From the NCBI GenBank assembly GCA_021613375.1, contig CM038728.1, positions 32,804,907-32,868,906 on the forward strand: a stretch of 64,000 bases of DNA, in the 5' to 3' direction. The notes beneath the pieces were generated by a model that saw nothing but the letters and a program-made list of their open reading frames with translations, searched no databases and was not told the origin of the DNA. The DNA comes from Megaleporinus macrocephalus (Eukaryota; Chordata; Actinopteri; Characiformes; Anostomidae). Position numbers and translations under genes: made by a program. The first letter of the stretch is position 1; each line of letters starts with the position of its first letter. Shown here piece by piece: positions 1-10,125 of the stretch.

Positions 1-440
1 ATTTGCATAAGATTATAAAAAGCAATCTCTTCATCTTCTTACTATAAAGTGTTTATGTTAACTCCTTCAAGCCCAACCACTACACCGACCACTAACGGTC
101 CTCACTGGCTACATGGGATTTTATTCATTTATTTACAAACAAATATTGTTTTGTTATATCAAAAGACGCTAAAGTGATAAATTTGCACTCAAATGAGCTC
201 AAACATATAGATCAAAGCATATTTCCCATGTCAGATATAGAGATCAAACTATTTCACAGTTAATCTATGCAAAACATTTAGGATCAAGAACAACTTCTTA
301 ATAAAATAACAGGGATTTTAATTACGACTGTCAAACTATTAAAGTAATTGCAATAAATGGCATCATCTTATGCAGTTAATCACAATAATTCATATATACT
401 TCAATTATAGGTCTAATAAATGCTATTTTACATTTATGTA
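1..440. other. AT-rich single-copy DNA, no gene seen
   Basis: There is no open frame of note, no tandem structure and no repeat family that I recognise. The stretch is AT-rich and ends where the tRNA-like SINE head begins. Confidence 0.6.
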
Positions 441-1262
441 GAGGGGCCGCTGTGAGCTGGAGGTTAGGGAACCAGCCTTGTGACAGTCACCAGCTCGATC
501 CCCTCAACCGACAGGACACGATTGAAGTGCCAAGACCAAGACATCTAACCCCCAACTGCTCCCTGGGTACTGTGAATAGGCCTGCCCACCACTCTGGGCA
601 AGTGTACTCAGTGCCCCTTAGTGTGTGTGTTCACTAATGTGTGTGTATGTGGGTATTTCACTGCTTCCTTGTGTGTGTATTCACTAATGTGTGTGTATGT
701 GGGTATTTCACTGCTTCCTTGTGTGTGTATTCACTAGTGTGTGTGTGTGTGGGTATTTCACTGCTTCCTTGTGTGTGTGTTCACTAATGTGTGTGTATGT
801 GGGTATTTCACTGCTTCCTTGTGTGTGTATTCACTAGTGTGTGTGTGTGTGTGTGGGTGTTTCACTGCTTCCTAATGTGTGTGTTCACCAGTGTGTATAT
901 TTATGGGTGTTTCATTGCCCCCCAGTGTGTGTGTTCACTAGTGTGTGTGTATTTGGGTGTTTCACTGCTTTCTAGTGTGTATGTTCACTATTGCGTTTTT
1001 TTGTGGGTGTTTCACTGCCCCCTAGTGTATATGTTCACTAGTGTGTTAGTATGTGGGTGTTTCATTGCCCCCTAGTGTATATGTTCACTAGTGTGTCTGT
1101 ATGTGGGTGTTTTACTGCTTCCTAGTGTGTGTATTCACTAGTGTGTGTGTGTGTGTGTGTATGTGTGTGTTCAATAATGTGTGTATGTATGTATTTCAAT
1201 GCACAGATGGGTTAAATGTGGAGGTCAGATTCCTCTGTGTGCAAACTTGATGGTCAATAGTT
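441..1262 (+). mobile_element. tRNA-headed SINE (family A) with expanded internal minisatellite
   Basis: The 5' part resembles a tRNA gene: an A-box-like stretch near 451-463 and a B-box-like GCTCGATCCC near 493-502. The body runs through CTAACCCCCAACTGCTCCC near 546-564 and CCCACCACTCTGGGCAAG near 585. The 3' tail at 1203-1260 (GGGTTAAATGTGGAGGTCAG, then GCAAACTTGATGGTCAATA) is a tail I associate with teleost SINEs. The middle is swollen by about 11 tandem units. Two more copies with the same swelling lie on the minus strand near 33 and 41 kb. The family name is uncertain; the element class is well supported. Confidence 0.75.
625..1200 (+). repeat. ~50-bp minisatellite inside SINE A
   Basis: The unit contains GTGTGTGTTCACTAGTGTG, a GT stretch, and GGGTGTTTCACTGC followed by CCCCCTAGT or TTCCTTGT. 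The period is 50 bp in the first copies (CTGCTTCCTT recurs at 661 and 711) and drifts by GT slippage later. About 11 units are present. The flanking SINE head and tail are single copy, so the array arose inside the element. Confidence 0.85.
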
Positions 1263-1533
1263 CTAAATTCCAGTGCATTGTGTTACACTCTGTTTCTAGA
1301 TCAGCTTCAAGAGAATATTTGTATTTTCTTCAGTGAGTCTCAGTAACATTTCTTGAATCTAAAACCTGAACACGACGTACTCTTGATCTCCATAGACTGA
1401 ACACAGCTCTGACGTCCAACAACAGTGTCTGCACCAACCAGTGTATGTATCATTTTATATATATATATATATTTACACCAGATCCTATTTATGGGGGTAT
1501 TTAGCCTTTATGTTGCAAATACGAAATTCACAA
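1263..1533. other. Single-copy spacer, no gene seen
   Basis: This stretch holds no recognised family, apart from a short AT microsatellite near 1457-1472. Confidence 0.5.
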
Positions 1534-1534
1534 T

Positions 1535-1832
1535 ATGCTGTTTTGGCAGGGTGTGACCTGGGGGAGGTGCTGCTGCTGCTCTTTTCACGCTCCTACTACT
1601 TGCTGGTCCACCTTGTAGATGTAAAGTCAGAGACAGTAGCTCATCTGCTGCTGCACAGTTTCTGTTGGATGTTCTCTAGTCTTTCATCAGTGGTAAAAGG
1701 ATGTTGCCCGCAGGACCCTGTTGTCTGGACACCACCACGTCAGTGTCACTGCAGTGCTGAGAATGATCCACCACCTAAATAAGACCTGCTCTGTGGTGGT
1801 CCTGTGGAGGTCCTGATAATTGAAGAACAGGG
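1535..1832 (+). mobile_element. Inverted-repeat MITE, copy 1 (partial)
   Basis: Diagnostic words are TGCTGGTCCACCTTGTAGAT, GTCAGTGTCACTGCAGTGCT, GAGAATGATCCACCACC and CTGCTCTGTGGTGGTCCTG. The same words recur near 3.7, 21.7, 37.3 and 58.0 kb, in both orientations. The element is largely palindromic and lacks coding capacity. It matches a widespread teleost repeat whose outer ends resemble Tc1-like termini. The copy abuts the Tc1-like remnant that follows. Confidence 0.75.
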
Positions 1833-1994
1833 TAAATATATGTTAACCAGGCATACCATTATGACCCCTGACAGGTGAAGTGAATAACACTGGTTATCTC
1901 TTCATCACAGCACCTGTTAGTGGGTGGGATATATTAGATATCAGGCAGCGAGTAAACATTTTATCCTCAAAGTTGATGTAGGAAGCAGGAAAAA

Positions 1995-2934
1995 TGAGCA
2001 AGCTTAAGGATTTGAGTGAATTTGACAGGGGGCCAAATTGTGATGACTAGACGACTAACCCTCTTTTTATTATTTTTATTATCTATTATTTTTATTATTT
2101 TATTATTATTATTAATATTATTATTATTATCTTTTTTTTATTGTGATTGTTTTAATGAGTATTTTTTAATAACATTTCAACTTTTTATTATCTTGTATGT
2201 ATTTTATGTTTATTTTATATTCTTTTATAAAAAAAATTTACATTGTATTTTATGCATCTATATTAAATGTTTATTTAAAATTTGTATTTTATTTATTACT
2301 ATTTTTGCTCATTTTGCTTTCAATCCCTTTAATTGTATATGCTCGGCTGCATTAAAAATGAGGGTCACTCCTCAATGTATTTCCGAGTTTAAATAAAGGT
2401 TGATTGATTGACTGATTGAACCCTAGCTCTTGTGTGGTGTTCCTGGTCTGCAGCGGTCAGTATCTATCTAAAGTGGCCCAGACAAGGAAAAACCAGCGAT
2501 AGGGTCATTGATGCATGTGTGGAGGGAAGTCTGGACTGTGTGTTCTGATCCAACAGATGAGCTACTGTAGTTCAAACTGCTGAAGAAGTTAATGCTGGTT
2601 CTGACAGAATGGTACAGACCAGTCACAGACCAGTCAGGTTGCCCATGCTGACCTCTGTCCACTGGCGAAAGCGCCAAGAATGGCCATGTGAGCATCAGAA
2701 CTGGACCACGGGGCAATGGAAAAAGGTGGTCTTATCTGATAATCACATTTTCTTTAACATCATGTGAATGGCTGGGTGCATGTGCGTCGCTTACCTGGGG
2801 AACACATGGCACCAGGATGCACTTTGGGAAAGCTGGTGGTAGCAGTGTGATGCTTTGGCCAGTGTTCTCCTGGGAAACCTTGGGTCCTGCCATCCATGTG
2901 GATGTCACTTTGACATGTACCACCTATCTAAGCC

Positions 2935-2937
<3 letters not shown>
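1995..2937 (+). pseudogene. Broken Tc1-like transposase
   Basis: The reading begins with a Met-Ser-Lys-type start at 1994-2040 and helix-turn-helix coding DNA, breaks at the LINE insertion, and resumes at 2426 with the second DNA-binding domain. From 2640 to 2930 comes the beginning of the DDE catalytic domain, including TCAGAACTGGACCACGGGGC and CTTGGGTCCTGCCATCCATG. Several frames are needed to follow it and stops occur throughout. The C-terminal half, with the later catalytic acids, is missing. This is an inactive remnant with no host role inferred. Confidence 0.75.
2057..2425 (+). mobile_element. LINE-type 3' tail inserted into the Tc1 remnant
   Basis: An AT-rich stretch is followed by ATGAGGGTCACTCCTCAATG and AAATAAAGGTTGATTGATTG, a 3' end with a short tandem tail as left by fish non-LTR elements. 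The Tc1 sequence stops just before it and resumes just after it. A 6-bp direct repeat, AACCCT, at 2057-2062 and 2419-2424 may be the target-site duplication, although about 25 bp of target also seem lost. Confidence 0.6.

Positions 2938-2974
<37 letters not shown>
2938..2974. repeat. (AT)n microsatellite
   Basis: An uninterrupted TA run truncates the Tc1-like remnant on its right side. Confidence 0.95.
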
Positions 2975-2977
<3 letters not shown>

Positions 2978-3717
2978 CTAGATGTTTCCACCAACGTGGC
3001 TAATATGAAATCTGTGACAGGTGTTTCTGATAGAAACCGTTCCGCTCATATTCATATTTAGACTATTTTACTTCACACGCTCGTCCACCGTGTGTTTTGA
3101 CGGTTATGACGCATTTGGCTCTATACAATGACAGACGATGCTATGGGACATGTTTATTTAAACTAAAACAAGGCCTGTCTGCGTCTGTCAGCGTACCGCG
3201 CCACACACTCCTCTGCACCTTAAAGGAGTGTGTGTTTGGTTGTGAAAGGCTTTCACGCGGATCCAGCTCCCTTGATGTGGTGCCAGGAACTCCCTGTCAG
3301 CTCCACACGCACTGCAGAGACGTACTGATCCAGTCAGGAGGGAAAATATATGAAAGCCACTCAAAGCAGCGCGTCCCAGTGAAATGAGGCAAGTTTGCAG
3401 CAACAGATGGCAGGAGGGGAAAGAGAGGGGCTTTCAAGTGGTGGGCTCTGTCACACACACAGCCTGTCTGCTGCTGCTGAGGTGGATTAACAAAAACCTT
3501 CACGCACAAACAGAATTAGGAACAAACAGTTCACCTGCTCGTGTGTGAAATCAATCAGGTCCTACAGGCCAGCGCTCCTGAACAGTGAGGTTCCTAAACG
3601 GTTCCTGGTTTGGATTTACTGTTCTAGAAAGAAAACACAGACAAGAATAGAACCTTTATGTCATGAAGGTTCTTTTAATAGGTTCTTTATGATCACACAT
3701 CACGTTTACCTGATGTT
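2975..3717. other. Single-copy DNA, no gene seen
   Basis: Several short frames overlap on both strands without codon bias or splice signals. A small hairpin, GAACCTT/AAGGTTC, lies at about 3650-3672. I do not assign a function. Confidence 0.5.
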
Positions 3718-3905
3718 CTGGACACCACACAGGACCACCACAGAGCAGGTGTTATTTGGGTGGTGGGTCATTCTCAGCACTGTAGTGACATTGATGTGGT
3801 GGTGGTGTGTTAGTGTGTGTTGTGCTGATGTGAGTGGATCAGACACAGCAGTGCTGCTGAAGTCTGTAGCTGCTTTTAATGGCCACTTTATTAGAAACAA
3901 CTTTA
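3718..3905 (+). mobile_element. MITE copy 2 (one arm) joined to a Tc1-like end
   Basis: The arm contains AGGACCACCACAGAGCAGGT, GGTCATTCTCAGCACTG and GAGTGGATCAGACACAGCAG, the reverse complement of motifs seen in copy 1. It runs into GGCCACTTTATTAGAAACAA near 3880-3900. That is the terminus word that forms the tandem arrays near 47.3 and 48.8 kb. Confidence 0.7.
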
Positions 3906-3959
3906 ACCTTTTCTTCTTGGCCATTTTTTTGGAAACACCCTTTATTTGCCCTTACTGTC

Positions 3960-5262
3960 TGAAGGAGAAGGTAGTTATTGAGTAGAGGGACTTTTAGAGC
4001 AGAAGGTAGTTCTTGAGTAGAAGGACGACTGGACGAGAAGGTAGTTGTCATGTAGAAGGATGTCTGGAGGAGAAGGTAGTTCTTGAGTAGAAGGACGTCT
4101 GGAGGAGAAGGTAGTTCTTGAGTAGAAGGACGTCTTGAGGAGAAAGTACTTCTTGAGTCGTGGGATGTCTGGAGGAGAAGGTAGTTCCTGAGTAGAAGAA
4201 CATTTGGTGGAGAAGGTAGTTCTTGAGTAGAGGTGCGTCTGGAGGAAAAGGTAGTTCTTGAGTAGAAGGATGTCTGGAGGTAAAGGTAGATCTTGAGTAG
4301 AAGAACGTCTGGAAGAGAAGGTAGTTCTTGAGTATAAGAATGTCTAGAGGAGAAGGTAGTTCTTGAGTATGAGGATGTCTGGAAGAGAAGGTAGTTCTTG
4401 AGTATAAGGATGTCTGGAAGAGAAGGTAGTTCTTGACTGGAAGGATGTCTGGAGAAGAAGGTAGTTCTTTAGTAGAAGAACATCTGAAGGAGAAGGTAAT
4501 TCTTGAGTAGAAGGTTGTCTGGACGAGAAGGTAGTTGTTATGTAGAAGGACGTATGGAGGAGAAGGTAGTTCTTGAAAAGAAGGTTGTCTGGAGGAGAAG
4601 GTAGTTGTTGAACAGAAGGCCATCTGGACGAGAAGGTAATTGTTGAGTTGTGGGACTTTTAGAGAAGAAGGTAGTTCTTGAGTAGAAGGTTGTCTGGACG
4701 AGAAGGTAGTTGTCATGTAAAAAGATGTCTGGAGGAGAAGGTAGTTCTTGAAAAGAAGGTCATCTGGAGGAGAAGGTAGTTCTTGAGTAGAGGGACTTTT
4801 AGAGCAGAAGGTAGTTCTTGAGTAGAGGGACGTCTGGACAAGAAGGTAGTTGTCATGTAGAAGGACATCTGAAGGAGAAGGTAGTTCTTGAGTAGAATGA
4901 TTTCTGGAGGAGAAGGTAGTTCTTGAAAAGAAGGTTGCATGGAAGAGAATGTAGTTCTAGAGTAGAGGGACTTTTAGAGCAGAAGGTAGTTCTTGAGTAG
5001 AATGATGTCTGGACAAGAAGGTAGTTCTTGATTAGACGGGTGTCTGGAAAATAAGATGGTAGAAGGATGTCTGGGGGAGGAGGTCGTTGTTGAGTACAGA
5101 GACGTCCGGAGGAGAAAGTAGTACCTGAGCACCAGGACGTCTGAAGGAGAAGATAATTTTTGACTAAAAGAATGCCTGGAGAAGAAGGTGGTTCTTGAGT
5201 AGAAGGACGTCTGGAGGTGAAGGTGGTTCTTGAGTAGATGGTTGTCTGGAAGAGAAGGTGGT
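3960..5262. repeat. 35-bp minisatellite, about 37 units
   Basis: The unit reads GGTAGTTCTTGAGTAGAAGG, then ACGTCTGGAGGAGAA. Substitutions are frequent (TTGTCATG and TTGAAAAG variants) and copies near 5050-5260 are the most diverged. Because 35 is not a multiple of three, minus-strand open frames cycle through all three phases. They are products of the repeat, not genes. Confidence 0.9.
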
Positions 5263-5390
5263 TCTTATATCTGCTGCCTCGATAACAGCTTATCTTGCAG
5301 TTCATTTCAAATCTCTCTTCATCACATCAGCATCATGTCTAACATCTACTGTGCTGAACTGTTTGTGTCTTTCTCTCTAGTGCAGCAAAG

Positions 5391-5620
5391 ACTCCTCACA
5401 TCCATCTCCTCCACTCAGCTCCTCACCTCCATCTCCTCCACTCTGCTTCTCACCTCCATCTCCTCCACTCAGCTCCTCACCTCCATCTCCTCCACTCAGC
5501 TCCTCACCTCCATCTCCTCCACTCTGCTTCTCACCTCCATCTCCTCCACTCAGCTCCTCACCTCCATCTCCTCCACTCAGCTCCTCACCTCCATCTCCTC
5601 CACTCTGATCTTCAACATCA
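5391..5620. repeat. 27-bp minisatellite, about 8.5 units
   Basis: The unit is CTCCTCACCTCCATCTCC followed by TCCACTCAG, alternating with a CTGCTT variant. It is CT-rich on the plus strand. The 9-codon period keeps a Leu/Thr/Ser frame open, but there is no evidence that it is translated. Confidence 0.92.
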
Positions 5621-5625
5621 TCTGA

Positions 5626-6672
5626 ATCATGTAAAAGAAAACAACCTATTGTGTCTTGTTATCTACATGACGCTGCGACCTTCAAGGGGGGTCCAATGCT
5701 TCCACAAGACGCCGAGAAGGTAGGTAGGTGTCCCCAAACTTTTAACAGGCAGGGAATGCCAGTGATAGATTGAGCCGCAAATGCATTCCTTCTTTCTTCC
5801 CCAGCTCACGCTGAGCTCAGAGGTGACTCCGTACGACCCCCCCCTGCAGGAAGTTCTCAGGTTTAGACAGGTTTTATCAGACTTATCAGCATGTACGCTG
5901 TACCGCACTTCGTCCCCCAACAGTGGGAGAGGCTGGATTCTCCGCAGCTGACAGCGGAGCGCTAAAGAAATGACTTTCCAAAAGAAAAAGAAAAAAAAAC
6001 CTTTCTCACGACGTCATTTCAAATTCCCGTCAAGCCTTTCTCTCGGAATTTGTCTCCTCTGGTTTGGAACAGGTGAGGAATGTGGCGGACGACGCAGCGT
6101 GACGAGTCCATTTGAATCCCATCTTTTTTTTCTCGCTTGTTTTTCAAACGGCAGAGGCTGTTTACACAAAAGGTTTCTGGCAAAGCGAACAGCTGCACTT
6201 CCCTGGAACACAATGCCAGGCAATCAGCGCTGGCACAGCACGAGGCAACCCACAGCTTTTCGGCGTGGGCTTAAGTAAAGCAGAGCTGTTATGCAATGCC
6301 AACAAGTGGATTCACATAGAAACGAGCTGACGCGCAACTCTGAACACAAACCCCACAGCTTTACTTTCTCCGGATTCATATCAGTTTCGCTCACATGTTC
6401 ATGACAGGAACCTTATAGAAGTGGTCCACGCAGTCGGCGGGTTCTGTTTCCTACATCTCTCTTTTATTTTGGTCCCCTGAGCTTCAAAAACAGCGGCTAT
6501 TCATTTCTAAAAGACAGTTTTCCAAATTCTTCTGATTCCTAACAATGAAACAGGCTGTTACTGCGACTTTAGGACTCGAGCTCCTCAGATCTTACTCAAA
6601 AAACACTCTGAGCTATAACACTCTTTAACATCCGTATAACAATGGGAGGAGCTAAAGTGCTGTAGGCTAAAT
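5626..6672. other. Single-copy island, possible conserved noncoding DNA
   Basis: Composition is balanced and there is no internal repetition. Near 5701-5740 GGTGTCCCCAAACTTTTAAC resembles the terminus of a fish DNA transposon. From about 5760 to 6420 the sequence looks like ordinary single-copy DNA. Short frames on both strands overlap one another and none has convincing splice context. Confidence 0.45.
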
Positions 6673-7380
6673 AGGTAGTGGTTGGTATGGTGGTGTAGTG
6701 GTCAGTATGGTGGTGTAGTGGTTAGTATGGTGGTGTAGTGGTTAGTATGGTGGTGTAGTGGTTAGTAAGGTGGTGTAGTGGTTAGTAAGGTGGTGTAGTG
6801 GTTAGTATGATGGTGTAGTGGTTAGTATGGTGGTGTAGTGGTTAGTATGGTGGTGTAGTGGTCAGTATGGTGGTGTAGTGGTTAGTATGGTGGTGTAGTG
6901 GTTAGTATGGTGGTGTAGTGGTTAGTAAGGTGGTGTAGTGGTTAGTATGGTGGTGTAGTGGTTAGTATGGTGGTGTAGTGGTTAGTACGGTGGTGTAGTG
7001 GTTAGTACGGTGGTGTAGTGGTTAGTATGGTGGTGTAGTGGTTAGTACGGTGGTGTAGTGGTTAGTATGGTGGTGTAGTGGTTAGTATGGTGGTGTAGTG
7101 GTTAGTAAGGTGGTGTAGTGGTTAGTATGGTGGTGTAGTGGTTAGTACGGTGGTGTAGTGGTTAGTATGGTGGTGTAGTGGTTAGTATGGTGGTGTAGTG
7201 GTTAGTATGGTGGTGTAGTGGTTAGTACGGTGGTGTAGTGGTTAGTATGGTGGTGTAGTGGTTAGTACGGTGGTGTAGTGGTTAGTATGGTGGTGTAGTG
7301 GTTAGTATGGTGGTGTAGTGGTCAGTACGGTGGTGTAGTGGTCAGTACGGTGGTGTAGTGGTCAGTCTGGTGGTGTAGTA
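6673..7380 (+). repeat. 20-bp SINE-head minisatellite, locus A, about 35 units
   Basis: The unit is TGGTGTAGTGGTTAGTATGG, which is the A-box region of the SINE M family seen whole at 24.7 kb. The register stays exactly 20 bp for more than 600 bp with no indel. Variation is nearly confined to GTATGG/GTACGG/GTAAGG and TTAGT/TCAGT. No SINE body follows this locus; it ends at 7380 in unrelated AT-rich DNA. Confidence 0.92.
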
Positions 7381-7498
7381 TTATTAGTACAGTACTATTA
7401 TTGTGAAATGGACGAAGTGGAGGATCACACAGCTGAGCCATCCTAAAACAATTAATGTCTATCCTTTGTTCCATCTCTCAGTTCACAACTGCCCCTGG

Positions 7499-9066
7499 AA
7501 GCAATCACCACCACTGTAAACACCATCACCACCACTGTAAACACCATCACCACCACTGAAAACACCATCACCATCACTGAAAACAGCATCAGCACCACTG
7601 AAAACCCCATCACCACCACTGAAAACACCATCACCACCACTGAAAACACCATCACCACCACTGAAAACCCCATCACCACCACTGTAAACACCATCACCAC
7701 CACTGTAAACAACATCACCACCACTGTAAACATCACCACCACTGTAAGCATCACCACCACTGTAAACCCCATCACCACCACTGTAAACACCATCACCACC
7801 ACTGAAAACCCCATCACCACCACTGTAAACACCATCACCACCACTGTAAACACCATCACCACCACTGAAAACCCTATCACCACCACTGTAAACACCATCA
7901 CCACCACTGTAAACACCATCACCACCACTGAAAACCCCATCACCACCACTGTAAACACCATCACCACCACTGTAAACAACATCACCACCACTGTAAACAC
8001 CATCACCACCACTGTAAACACCATCACCACCACTGTAAACAACATCACCACCACTGAAAACCCCATCACCACCACTGTAAACACCATCACCACCACTGTA
8101 AACACCATCACCACCACTGTAAACAACATCACCACCACTGTAAACACCATCACCACCACTGAAAACCCCACCACCACCACTGTAAACAACATCACCACCA
8201 CTGTAAACACCATCACCACCACCACTGTAAACACCATCACCACCACTGGAAACACCATCACCACCACTGTAAACATCACCACCACTGAAAACCCCATCAC
8301 CACCACTGTAAACACCATCACCACCACTGTAGACAACATCACCACCACTGTAAGCATCACCACCACTGTAAACCCCATCACCACCACTGTAAACACCATC
8401 ACCACCACTGAAAACCCCATCACCACCACTGTAAACACCATCACCACCACTGTAAACACCATCACCACCACTGTAAACAACATCACCACCACTGTAAACA
8501 TCACCACCACTGAAAACCCCATCACCACCACTGAAAACCCCATCACCACCACTGTAAACACCATCACCACCACTGTAAACAACATCACCACCACTGAAAA
8601 CCCCATCACCACCACTGTAAACACCATCACCACCACTGTAAACACCATCACCACCACTGTAAACAACATCACCACCACTAAACATCACCACCACTGTAAA
8701 CATCATCACCACCACTGTAAACACCACCACCACTGTAAACACCATCACCACCACTGTAAACATCATCACCACCACTGTAAACACCACTACCACTGTAAAC
8801 ACCATCACCACCACTGTAAACATCATCACCACCACTGTAAACACCACTACCACTGTAAACACCATCACCACCACTGTAAACACCATCATCACCACTATAA
8901 ACCCCATCACCACCACTGTAAACACCATCACCACCACTGTAAACACCATCACCACCACTGTAAACATCACCACCACTATAAACATCATCACCACCACTGT
9001 AAACACCACTACCACTGTAAACATCATCACCACCACTGTAAACATCATCACCACCACTCTAAACAG
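7499..9066. repeat. 21-bp minisatellite, about 74 units
   Basis: The unit is ATCACCACCACTGTAAACACC, with GAAAAC and AAACAT variants and 18- or 12-bp short forms. Higher-order repeats are visible: three 60-bp units at 8701-8880, and a block at about 7741 repeated 606 bp later. Minus-strand frames of 408 and 531 codons are open only because the unit has no stop in those frames. The right flank (ATCTGAACCATTTCACACCA) recurs at 25.1 kb beside a single copy of the unit. Confidence 0.93.
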
Positions 9067-10125
9067 CATCTGAACCATTTCACACCAAATCCCACTCAGT
9101 TTGGCACTAAAACCCTGCCAGAAAATCGTAGGCGGTTATTCATTTACATGTTATTTGTTGACGAAGCGAGCATCTGCAAGGCTTCTGAAGTGGCCTCTCA
9201 AATAAAGTGTGGTTTTAAAGCCTAAAAGCTTCTAGAAGAATCCAAAGAGCAACACAAAAGCTGAGCGGAGCATCTCGCTGCTGTGTAACGCGGGACTCAT
9301 TTCCTTTAATCATGTAAATGCAAGCTGTTCCCAATTACCGGTCGGAGCGTTTAATCTGGACCACCGTTTCTCTTTCTGGATGGGAGGGCCTTTTTTTCGC
9401 GGCGTGGAAACTTCCGGAGATACGAAGCTGTGTAATGGAATCGTGAGTTAGCGGGCTTAGGCCTGCGCTCCCAGTGGACCTGTCCAGTTATCGCAACCAG
9501 TTTAAGTTTCACATTAAGTCACTCTCTAACAGCACTAATCAGAGATCTGCTCCTGCAGCGGGAGCGCATGCGAGCTGTCCTGCTCGGGCAGCAGGTGAAC
9601 CAAACCCAGAGAAATGCAGGAAAAGAAAAAGGTGCAAATCACCAGCCAGTGTTTACCGTATGTCACAGAGGTCCTAATTAGCGAACGTGGTTGGTTTGGC
9701 CCGAGGACGAGGAGACGGGGGGGAAGTTTGTCGGAGTTTAAAGCTGTGTGCTGCTCTCAGCGGGATGCGTTTCGGAGGAATAATATGCAGAATTAAGCAC
9801 TTTTGCATCGCTGCCATAGCTGCTGCTGCGGCGCTGCTTGAAACGGGATATAAATAGAGCTGCTACTGTAATTGTGCCTTAATTGCTTGTTGGCTGAAGG
9901 TGGAAGGTGGCGTGACAGTCTTAAACACTTTCAAACCACACAAAAAGCAGCTCCGCGCCTGATTTGCTGCTGAGCACGCCACACGTCTTCAAACATGCTG
10001 TTTACATGTTTTTAGGAATAAAGAGATTTGCATGTGTGGTTCATTTGCATAAATCAGATCATCTTTCTCTGACTGAGCATTTTAGAATCAGTTTATTATT
10101 GTGTTTCACTGGCTTTTAACTGGCT
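9067..10125. other. Single-copy island, candidate regulatory DNA
   Basis: Non-repetitive, moderate GC. The first 40 bp belong to a dispersed repeat also present near 25.13 kb. The remainder contains TAAT/ATTA-type words (for example CTGTAATTGTGCCTTAATTG near 9866) and no credible exon. A TATA-like ATATAAATAG at 9848 has no gene downstream. Confidence 0.45.

Larger units (their letters stand above)
1834..2940 (+). mobile_element. Tc1/mariner-like element, truncated and interrupted
   Basis: The left end near 1846 reads AGGCATACCATTATGACC, the usual terminus of one teleost Tc1-like lineage, followed by the typical leader up to the transposase start. Transposase-like DNA continues to 2937, where an AT microsatellite replaces the rest. 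A LINE tail splits the coding part at 2057-2425. The right terminal repeat is absent, so the copy cannot move by itself. Confidence 0.8.

Noticed and set aside
441..520. A true tRNA gene at the start of SINE A
   Set aside because: Boxes are present, but I could not fold a cloverleaf with an anticodon stem and acceptor stem, and the sequence continues as a SINE body.
4048..5305. Minus-strand frames of 222 and 150 codons with a 35-residue repeat pattern
   Set aside because: A 35-bp unit read through three phases produces a 35-residue pseudo-repeat automatically. No sign of a gene.
7452..9078. Minus-strand frames of 408 and 531 codons (Val/Met-rich and Gly/Asp/Ser-rich)
   Set aside because: Both lie wholly on the 21-bp array. 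A 7-codon unit without stops keeps two phases open at once, and single-unit length variants shift between them. There are no start context, signal or domain features.
9840..9870. ATATAAATAG as a TATA box for a nearby gene
   Set aside because: No downstream exon, and the word is expected by chance in AT-rich DNA.
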